From contig DHKE01000077.1 of the NCBI GenBank assembly GCA_002404675.1, positions 1 through 15,557 on the forward strand: 15,557 bases of DNA, read 5' to 3'. A model generated the notes under the pieces. That model made no database searches, was not told the origin of the DNA, and was given only the letters and a program-made list of their open reading frames with translations. Origin of the DNA: Porphyromonadaceae bacterium UBA4702. GTDB lineage: Bacteria > Bacteroidota > Bacteroidia > Bacteroidales > Muribaculaceae. The translations under genes were made by a program, and so were the position numbers. This document shows positions 7,401 through 12,726 of this stretch, piece after piece; position 1 is the first letter of the stretch, and the number at the start of each line of letters is the position of its first letter.

Positions 7401-7821
7401 ACTTCTCGCCGACATAGCAGCGCACGGAATAGTCGTAAGAGCTGCCTGAAAGCACGTCGGCATCAGTGATGCTGACTGTGCTGCCTGGTGCTGGGCTGTC
7501 AACGGTCGCTATTTCGTCTTTCCCGTAGCCGAGACTGCGGTAGAACACTACTTTCGTGACATTCTCGAGGTCGATGTGCACCGGGTTGGAGTCATCGTCG
7601 TAGTAGTAGCCTGTAGAAGGCACGAGGTACTGGATCTTGAAATTGCGGTTTGCCACGTCCCATTCCACTGTCAGGTCCCCCTGGTGGGCGTCGTCTGGAT
7701 AGACCACGGCATCTGCCGGTATCTCCCTGGCGACGGGAGCGGCGGAAGCCTGCAGGCTTACGGCGGGAACGGTGAGCGCTAACAACGCGGCGCAGAGTGC
7801 GCCATGGTAGTTTTTCATCAT
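4477..7821 (-). CDS. Large exported adhesin-like protein: FN3 domains, two jelly-roll domains, T9SS-like C-terminal tag
   Basis: A 1114-residue exported protein with a signal peptide (1-27, ending QASA). Reading along: three FN3-like domains (about 50-155, 157-265, 268-368), a jelly-roll domain of the cleaved-adhesin or choice-of-anchor J type (about 370-543, starting LPYTEGFD and containing DYLTSG and VIIDDIKL), three more FN3-like domains (549-660, 661-766, 768-868), a second jelly-roll (870-1043, starting LPFTEGFD), and a tail of about 65 residues (VNGIG... TPVAVCTLDG... APAVYIVNAGGKTAKVMVR). The tail matches the pattern of type IX secretion C-terminal sorting domains. No catalytic motif is evident, so binding or adhesion is the likely role; an undetected peptidase or glycosidase activity is not excluded. 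The two halves are tandem duplicates. It has its own promoter and terminator and is probably monocistronic. Confidence 0.88.
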   Translation of the reverse strand: MMKNYHGALCAALLALTVPAVSLQASAAPVAREIPADAVVYPDDAHQGDLTVEWDVANRNFKIQYLVPSTGYYYDDDSNPVHIDLENVTKVVFYRSLGYGKDEIATVDSPAPGSTVSITDADVLSGSSYDYSVRCYVGEKYNSTLSVYSVTAGSLPAPVSDVTVATTQGKAPVTVSFTVPSTYSDGKTPISAITRVTAVETEYDWIEGDIEHVRGSVENPAPGSRQQIVYSGTDLSENTSHSWKLTAEGGDGKSEPVTVQFFLGNDSPAQVTNLNAAINSEGNVVLTWDAPEKGSQNGYINPADTRYKISTKPTPTSGDETEVATDITETTYTFKPQGNAQQSLVFCVKAYNSVGESSAETTPSIVVGPAEALPYTEGFDGGDEYSRTPQHVWGTSTTSTATYPTTWKFDSYTHIGSDKVTPRSGEGGFADMRYYSSASEQTHDYLTSGSINVAGQQAVQLSFCHYAAAGDNTSTITAWVSFDKGKFQQVYSGSVAADEAKWVDVTRKVTVPTGASTAVIRFEAFNGTAPETVIIDDIKLEGAQPDAIVYPASVSDFTAEMNEAGNAIDIALTAPSLSHATLGEVHGEPLTRISSVKLYRNINGGEYALIHTFENPAPGERLTYSDTDLAAGGSYFYRAVTYIDDRCDYGEYPEHEVMVGQRPADVTEFTLTSTRGNAPVMVSFKAPAVDTEGKELTENVSIVLSRYDYVEMTWTDLKTWDSVAPGEYCTYSDSGVTAQSNYKYQVKAAGRAGESYGISLDIYVGVDQPMPPANVNARIEGDKVVLTWDAPAGGINNGYIDFDNLTYKVFKGNGYSDYNAVEIADGIRECTFTDPAEYEEEENVRYFVKAVNMNYEGYSTASQLLTVGPAATLPFTEGFDSKLNGNITADRSTWKTSSTEESSVWAFAEMAYFILEGQVVPYSGDGLAYAYYGPYASTIRNDYLTSGHIDISNAVKPVAEYYVYVVPEYETSLTFEVSTDDENYTPLHVTEYTDSKFTEAGWVKVECDLSAYKEAGKISMRFNAHKDEYSCSTAIDQIRVYDKDASVNGIGTDGTRIAVDGRRLTVDCADGTPVAVCTLDGMTVARGNGSMAIDLAPAVYIVNAGGKTAKVMVR

Positions 7822-7859
7822 TCGTCGATTGTGGGTTGTTGGTAATTAATTTTGCGCGG

Positions 7860-7891
7860 CAAAATTAGTCGGTTTATGCTGAATACGCAAA
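7860..7891 (-). promoter_or_regulatory. Promoter of the FN3/jelly-roll gene
   Basis: The minus strand reads TTTG, exactly 20 bases, then TAATTTTG: a complete Bacteroides-type -33/-7 promoter, 39 bases before the start codon. It is back to back with the plus-strand promoter at 7912-7940. Confidence 0.8.
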
Positions 7892-7911
7892 TTCGGCCCA
7901 TGCTTTACTGC

Positions 7912-7940
7912 TTGGATTAATATTATTTGTTGTAACTTTG
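7912..7940 (+). promoter_or_regulatory. Promoter of the dehydrogenase-galactanase pair
   Basis: TTG (7912-7914), 18 bases, then TAACTTTG (7933-7940). The expected start is near 7946, giving a leader of about 70 bases. The leader shows no riboswitch I recognise. Confidence 0.7.
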
Positions 7941-8014
7941 TATTGCCGTATTGCTGCAATCCGGCATGATGCCTGTGTTGCGGCAACAGCATAGTTTACA
8001 ATACATTCCAAGTT

Positions 8015-8971
8015 ATGAAAATCGTAGTCCTTGACGGATATTCCCTCAACCCGGGCGACTTGAGCTGGGACGCCCTCGCGCAGCTCGGCGACCTGACAGT
8101 GTATGACCGCTCAACTCCAGAGAACACCGTGGCGCGTGCCGGCGGTGCTGAGATCGTCATTACCAACAAGACAGTGCTGACGGCAGAGATGATAGCGCAA
8201 CTGCCCTCGGTGAAATACATAGGAGTGCTCGCCACGGGCTTCAACGTGGTCGCCACGGCAGCTGCCGCACGTGCCGGCATAGTCGTCACCAACGTCCCAG
8301 CCTACAGCACCATGTCGGTGGCGCAGCTTGTCTTCACGCATTTGCTGTCGATAATCGGCCGCACGGAGCATTACACCGACGAGATCCGTCACGGACGCTG
8401 GACGGCCAACCCGGATTTCTGCTACTGGGACAACAAACTGACGGAACTTGCCGGCAAGCGCATGGGCATCGTGGGCTTCGGCAACATCGGCAGCGCGGTG
8501 GCCCGCATCGCCGCAGCCTTCGGCATGCAGCCGGTCATCTTCACCTCACGCCGTCAGGAAGACTTGCCTGAGGGTATGCTGAAGGCACAGTCTGTAGACG
8601 ACGTGTTCGCCACCTGCGATGTCGTGTCTCTGCACTGCCCTCTGAACGACGAGACGCGCAACATGGCAGATGCCCGCCGCCTTGCCATGATGAAGCCGTC
8701 GGCGATACTTATCAATACCGGCCGCGGCCCACTCGTTGACGAGGCGGCTTTGGCCGCCGCGCTGAACGAAGGGCGCATCTACGCTGCCGGTCTCGACGTG
8801 CTGTCCACAGAGCCTCCGCGCAGCGACAATCCGCTGCTGACGGCCCGAAACTGCTTCATCACGCCCCACATCGCCTGGGCTACGTTTGAGGCCCGCAAGC
8901 GGCTTATGGACATTGCCGTTGGCAACGTCCGCGCCTTCATCGACGGCAAGCCCGCCAACCGCGTCAACTGA
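8015..8971 (+). CDS. D-2-hydroxyacid dehydrogenase (glycerate dehydrogenase / hydroxypyruvate reductase-like)
   Basis: A 318-residue cytoplasmic oxidoreductase of the D-isomer-specific 2-hydroxyacid dehydrogenase family, full length for the single-module type without an ACT domain. The Rossmann motif is GFGNIG (154-159), followed by FTSRR (176-180). The place usually held by a NAD-selecting Asp is Thr/Ser with Arg next, which favours NADP(H) as in GRHPR-type glyoxylate/hydroxypyruvate reductases. The catalytic set is present: R237 (NTGRGPLVDE), E266 (STEPP) and H285 (TPHIAWAT). Likely reaction: reversible reduction of hydroxypyruvate or glyoxylate to D-glycerate or glycolate; the exact substrate cannot be read from sequence. 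The GH53 gene starts 54 bases downstream without a clear promoter, so the two may share a transcript. Confidence 0.88.
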   Translation: MKIVVLDGYSLNPGDLSWDALAQLGDLTVYDRSTPENTVARAGGAEIVITNKTVLTAEMIAQLPSVKYIGVLATGFNVVATAAAARAGIVVTNVPAYSTMSVAQLVFTHLLSIIGRTEHYTDEIRHGRWTANPDFCYWDNKLTELAGKRMGIVGFGNIGSAVARIAAAFGMQPVIFTSRRQEDLPEGMLKAQSVDDVFATCDVVSLHCPLNDETRNMADARRLAMMKPSAILINTGRGPLVDEAALAAALNEGRIYAAGLDVLSTEPPRSDNPLLTARNCFITPHIAWATFEARKRLMDIAVGNVRAFIDGKPANRVN

Positions 8972-9025
8972 CGCTGCAACATGCGCTGCATGACACTTCA
9001 ATAACTTCCTAATCCACATACTACT

Positions 9026-10282
9026 ATGACTAAAATACTACTTGCCGTAATCATCGCTGCCAGCGCATTGCTGCCGGAGGCAGCGGCTACGCGCTATGTC
9101 GGCGGCGACATTTCTCTGCTGCCTGAATACGAGACCGCCGGCGCAGTATACCTTGACCATGACGGCAATTCCATTGGCGATGTATTGCCGTGGTTCGGCT
9201 CACAGGGAATGAACGCAATGCGCGTGCGGCTGTTCGTCAACCCGGACCAGTACGCCGGCAGCGACAAAGACCCCAACGCCTGTCAGGACATGGAGTACAT
9301 ACTGCCGCTGTGCCGCCGCATCAAGGCTGCCGGCTATGCGCTGATGCTCGACTTCCACTATTCGGACACTTGGGCTGACCCAGCCAAGCAGTGGACGCCG
9401 GCGCAATGGGCTGACCTGACAGACAGCCAGCTCTGTGAACGCATATACAATTATACTCGCGAGACGTTGCAGACTCTTGCCGATGCCGGCGCAACCCCGG
9501 ACTTCATACAGACAGGCAACGAAATCAGCTTCGGCATGCTGTGGGGGCCTGTCGGCACTCCCGAGGCGCAGCAGAAGCGCACATACATGGGCAGCGATGC
9601 CAACTGGGCACGGCTCGGCCAGCTGCTTTCAGGCGCCATACGCGCTTGCCGCGAGGTTTGCCCCTCGGCACGGGTCATACTGCACACCGAGCGTGTCGTT
9701 GATACTGCCGTCATGAACAATTTCTACTCGCGCATGAGGGATATGTCGGTGGACTACGACATCATCGGGTTGAGCTATTACCCTTATTGGCACGGCGGTC
9801 TGACGGTGCTGCGCAACGCCCTCGACCAGCTGACGCGAAATTTCCCCGGCCGTGAGATAATGATAGTTGAAACCGGCTATTCATACAAGTGGGCAGTCCC
9901 CGGCTCAACATACGACTTTACAGGCACATACCCGTACAGCGATGCCGGCCAGGCTAAATTTGCCGATGACCTTGTCGCTCTTTTGGCTGGCTATGACAAT
10001 GTGACTGGCCTGTTCTGGTGGTGGCCGGAATACAATGCCTACGGCACGTCGCTGTCGGGTTGGTACAATGCGCCGCTGTTCGACAGCACCACCGGACGTG
10101 CAACCTCTGCGCTCAGCCGTTTCTGCCGCTTCGGCGATGACGGCGGAGGAGTAGGCGCAGTCTATGGCGACGCTGACGATGCCGCATGGTATGACCTGAC
10201 GGGTGTCAAGGTCAGCGACGGCGACCGCCCCTCGCACTCGGGCATTTATATCCACCGTCGCCGCCCTGTGCTGGTGAAATAA
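9026..10282 (+). CDS. Exported GH53 endo-beta-1,4-galactanase
   Basis: A 418-residue exported glycoside hydrolase of family 53, which cuts beta-1,4-galactan side chains of pectin (type I arabinogalactan) by a retaining mechanism. A signal peptide covers about 1-21 (ending AAA). The TIM-barrel catalytic domain spans about 25-368, with GGDIS near the start, NAMRVRLF (63-70) and LDFHYSDTWADP (108-119). The acid/base is E166 (QTGNEISFG) and the nucleophile E282 (IVETGYSY); WWWPEY (331-336) is also typical. After a Gly/Asp-rich linker, the last 35 residues (WYDLTGVKV... SGIYIHRRRPVLVK) look like a short C-terminal sorting or anchoring tag of the same type as on the FN3 protein, suggesting surface display or release. 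There is no SusC/SusD pair in the window, so this is not part of a visible utilisation locus. Confidence 0.92.
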   Translation: MTKILLAVIIAASALLPEAAATRYVGGDISLLPEYETAGAVYLDHDGNSIGDVLPWFGSQGMNAMRVRLFVNPDQYAGSDKDPNACQDMEYILPLCRRIKAAGYALMLDFHYSDTWADPAKQWTPAQWADLTDSQLCERIYNYTRETLQTLADAGATPDFIQTGNEISFGMLWGPVGTPEAQQKRTYMGSDANWARLGQLLSGAIRACREVCPSARVILHTERVVDTAVMNNFYSRMRDMSVDYDIIGLSYYPYWHGGLTVLRNALDQLTRNFPGREIMIVETGYSYKWAVPGSTYDFTGTYPYSDAGQAKFADDLVALLAGYDNVTGLFWWWPEYNAYGTSLSGWYNAPLFDSTTGRATSALSRFCRFGDDGGGVGAVYGDADDAAWYDLTGVKVSDGDRPSHSGIYIHRRRPVLVK

Positions 10283-10329
10283 GCAGCGATGATGCTCCCA
10301 GAGCACTCCGAGATCCAGAAGAACTATTG

Positions 10330-10364
10330 AGCAGCGGTGCATCAGATTATGACGCACCGCTGCT
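10330..10364. terminator. Hairpin between convergent genes, possible bidirectional terminator
   Basis: AGCAGCGGTGC (10330-10340) and GCACCGCTGCT (10354-10364) are perfect 11-base arms with a 13-base loop. The hairpin lies between the ends of the galactanase (plus) and rubredoxin (minus) genes, 24 bases after the rubredoxin stop. Neither side has a T-run, so termination is inferred from position. Confidence 0.5.
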
Positions 10365-10388
10365 GTAGCAGAAAGAGAATGGGTGCGG

Positions 10389-10553
10389 TCAGCCGTCAAT
10401 CGGCTCGAAATCATCTTTTGCCGCGCCGCACGCCGGGCATACCCAGTCGTCGGGGAGGTCTTCAAATGGTGTGCCTGGCGCGAAGCCGGCGGCGGTGTCA
10501 CCTTCTGCCGGGTCGTAGACCCAGCCGCACATTGTGCATCTGTACTTTTTCAT
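10389..10553 (-). CDS. Rubredoxin
   Basis: A 54-residue protein, the classic length of a single-domain rubredoxin, which carries one iron atom on four cysteines and passes single electrons in the cytoplasm. The two knuckles are CTMCG (C6, C9) and CPACG (C39, C42). The conserved WVYDPAEGD (11-19), the aromatic after Lys-Lys (Y4) and DDWVCP (35-40) are all present. The start MKKYRC is the usual beginning. It is a single gene convergent with the galactanase gene. No rubrerythrin, superoxide reductase or oxidoreductase partner is in the window, so its partner is unknown; a role in peroxide or oxygen defence of an anaerobe is typical of the family. A promoter is not clear: a TTG followed after 21 bases by TAATTCCT is weak. 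Confidence 0.95.
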   Translation of the reverse strand: MKKYRCTMCGWVYDPAEGDTAAGFAPGTPFEDLPDDWVCPACGAAKDDFEPIDG

Positions 10554-10924
10554 AACCTTGAGATTTAAGGAATTATAGTTTTCATTGTCAATGTATCAAC
10601 GCGCTGTCAGCCCAGGTGGTTCACAAGATCAATGCATTGTCATATCGAAAGAAGAACCGATTGGCCTTGTTCATAATTGTTTGATATTTACCTGTAAAGG
10701 TGCGGACAATCCGCCACTTGACCAGACTTTTTCACGGCAAAGCCGAGAAAATATCAGATGCGAAATGGGGGGATTCATTTGTATATGAAGCATATTATTG
10801 CGAACTTTGCAACCAAGACGACGCAAGTGCGGCGTACATATCCAAAGACAATGTCGGCGATGAAACGCCAAGGCTATGTCTGAAAGGTATATGAAAGTTA
10901 ATACTCAATCAAACAGCTTTATTT
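10554..10924. other. 371-base intergenic region, no convincing gene
   Basis: The gap between the divergently placed rubredoxin and phospholipase-like genes holds no gene I can support. A short open frame at 10700-10894 has no family features and overlaps the candidate promoter of the downstream gene. By eye the stretch is richer in A and T than the flanking genes. The only signal I see is the promoter candidate at 10778-10809. Confidence 0.5.
10778..10809 (+). promoter_or_regulatory. Candidate promoter of the PI-PLC-like gene
   Basis: TTTG, 20 bases, then GAACTTTG, a one-base departure from TAnnTTTG. The leader would be about 110 bases long. Spacing is ideal but the first base of the -7 element is off. 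Confidence 0.4.
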
Positions 10925-12517
10925 ATGAACAAAACAAGATTTTTGTCGGCCGTTCTAATGGCAACGTGTGCCATATTGGTCCTCGGATGCGACGATGATA
11001 AAGACCGGGACTGGACTCCCTCGTTGGGAGGGGAACAAAATGACGTCGAAAAAAGAACCGTGGTAAGCGAAAAGGGCCCACAGAAAGGACAGAAGCACCG
11101 TTCCAGCGATGACTTCAGCACCAAGGGAATGAACAGCGGTAAAATCCTGTGGACCTGTGACGATGACAACATCACCTTTGATGTGAACATCAACAAGTCC
11201 GGGACAGACGGAGTGTTTGCCACCTCCTTGTACAACAACGCAATTACCGACTTCATAAGTTCGGACAAACTGTACATTGCCAACCCGAAAAACGCCACCC
11301 AAAGCTTCACCATAACATACCGTATTATCCCGGACGAGGGCGGTTACTGTTACGTGACCAGCGCGAGCTCGCCTCTGGATGGACAGGAGCATCGTTCGAG
11401 CGCGAACTTCGAACTTGGCCGCAGTCCACGGTACATTGTAGAGTGCGATGCCGGCATCTCGTTTACAATCAGGCAGGACGTTTCCGGGTCGGACAAAGAC
11501 GTGTTCACGAATGTGGAAAACGGAGCTGTCCTGGACAATCCGTATATGGACAAACTCTATATTGCCGACCCGAAGAATGCCAAGAAATCGTTTACGGTTA
11601 TCTTCAAGCCTTCCATTGACGATACAAGAAACTGGATGACGGCATTGTCTGACGACCTGTATCTTTACGAGCTCTCCATTCCTGGAACCCATGATTCGGG
11701 GACAGGCGAATTTGTCGGTGCCGGGATTAGCAAATGCCAGAATTACAACATTATGCAGCAGTTGAATGACGGTATACGCTACTTCGACATCCGCGTGGAC
11801 GAGGAGATGGACATTCGCCACGGAATCACGGACTGCGACATAGACTTTGAGGACGTGTGGAATGACTTCACCCTCTTCTTGAAAGAACATCCGGGTGAAA
11901 CGATAATCATGCAGCTGAACAGCCATGCGGACGATGACGAAATAGCAGAAAGCTTAGCCAAGTATTTTAAGCCAGAAAACATCTGGACAGGCAGCAGCAT
12001 CCCACGCTTGGGTGAAGTCCGCGGCAAGGTGGTGCTTTTCCGCCGTTACAAAGAATCCGACAACGGCGGCATAGACGTGCGCAGCGTATGGCCAGATGAC
12101 GGCGTCAATGCTGACGGCGACAACGGGCACGACATCTTCTATATCGAAGACCGCTACTATTCGACTTCGGAAGCCATACACAACACGCGCGAAAAACGCG
12201 AATTGGTATGCGCCGCCATCAAGGCTGCCTGCGACAACAATAACAAAAAGATGCACATCATCTTCAACAGTGTTGCCGGCCGAGGGTCACATACGCCATG
12301 GGACTATGCGTGGGGTGGAGTAGGCATCAGCCCGGAGATGAACCCGGCTCTGAAGGATATACTTGACAGTATTGCCACCGACAATAAGGTTCGACCGCTG
12401 CGCATGGGCGCTATTTTGCTCGACTTTTACAACAAGCATGGGGATGATGATGACTGCAAGCTTGTCGAACGGATAATCAACTTCAATTTCAAGGAGCCGT
12501 TTGTAAAATTGGAATAA
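10925..12517 (+). CDS. Surface lipoprotein with duplicated N-terminal module and PI-PLC X-like catalytic domain
   Basis: A 530-residue predicted lipoprotein. Signal peptide II cleavage is expected before C22 (LVLGC), and the following DDDKD resembles the acidic export signal that sends Bacteroidota lipoproteins to the cell surface. Two repeated modules follow (about 55-132 and 153-228), each with HRSS near its start and KLYIA(N/D)PKNA then KSFT or QSFT near its end. The catalytic part (about 235-525) is like bacterial PI-specific phospholipase C: H256 and D257 in IPGTHDSGTG, R290 in YFDIRV, H299 in IRHG and D500 in AILLDFY match H32, D33, R69, H82 and D274 of the Bacillus cereus enzyme. A metal-independent cut of phosphatidylinositol or a related phosphodiester is therefore likely; the true substrate is unknown. 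It appears to be transcribed alone. Confidence 0.87.
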   Translation: MNKTRFLSAVLMATCAILVLGCDDDKDRDWTPSLGGEQNDVEKRTVVSEKGPQKGQKHRSSDDFSTKGMNSGKILWTCDDDNITFDVNINKSGTDGVFATSLYNNAITDFISSDKLYIANPKNATQSFTITYRIIPDEGGYCYVTSASSPLDGQEHRSSANFELGRSPRYIVECDAGISFTIRQDVSGSDKDVFTNVENGAVLDNPYMDKLYIADPKNAKKSFTVIFKPSIDDTRNWMTALSDDLYLYELSIPGTHDSGTGEFVGAGISKCQNYNIMQQLNDGIRYFDIRVDEEMDIRHGITDCDIDFEDVWNDFTLFLKEHPGETIIMQLNSHADDDEIAESLAKYFKPENIWTGSSIPRLGEVRGKVVLFRRYKESDNGGIDVRSVWPDDGVNADGDNGHDIFYIEDRYYSTSEAIHNTREKRELVCAAIKAACDNNNKKMHIIFNSVAGRGSHTPWDYAWGGVGISPEMNPALKDILDSIATDNKVRPLRMGAILLDFYNKHGDDDDCKLVERIINFNFKEPFVKLE

Positions 12518-12525
12518 TACCGTAT

Positions 12526-12554
12526 GGCTTGGCGGCTTTGCACGCCGCCAAGCC
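12526..12554 (+). terminator. Probable terminator hairpin after the PI-PLC-like gene
   Basis: GGCTTGGCGGC (12526-12536) and GCCGCCAAGCC (12544-12554) are perfect 11-base arms with a 7-base loop, starting eight bases after the stop. No T-run follows, so it may terminate weakly or protect the mRNA end. Confidence 0.55.
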
Positions 12555-12671
12555 CACTATAGACATTGTCTGCGGTTTCACTCGTCGCGCTCAATCCCCG
12601 ATTTTGCACTCGGATTACACGTGAAATATCCGTTTCTGTTCATTGCATGTACACGCTTGCGATTTGGAAAG

Positions 12672-12702
12672 TTGTGTATTCGGATATTTTTGCGTAATTT
12701 TG
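12672..12702 (+). promoter_or_regulatory. Promoter of the TPR-retropepsin gene
   Basis: TTG (12672-12674), exactly 20 bases, then TAATTTTG (12695-12702). The expected start near 12708 leaves a leader of about 19 bases before the ATG at 12727 and rules out the in-frame ATG at 12643. Confidence 0.8.
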
Positions 12703-12726
12703 CACAACCAAAATCACAACAAGCCA

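Noticed and set aside
10554..10605. E. coli-like TTGACA and TATAAT boxes upstream of the rubredoxin gene
   Set aside because: They are only 8 bases apart, far too close to act as a sigma-70 pair, and Bacteroidales use a different consensus.
10700..10894. Possible small gene of 64 codons before the PI-PLC-like gene
   Set aside because: The candidate promoter of the downstream gene lies inside it, it has no motif, and no promoter of its own was seen. Kept only as a doubtful possibility.
10955..11926. Long minus-strand open frame (323 codons) opposite the PI-PLC-like gene
   Set aside because: The plus strand here encodes a lipobox, paired repeats and catalytic motifs; the opposite frame is a by-product of codon bias.
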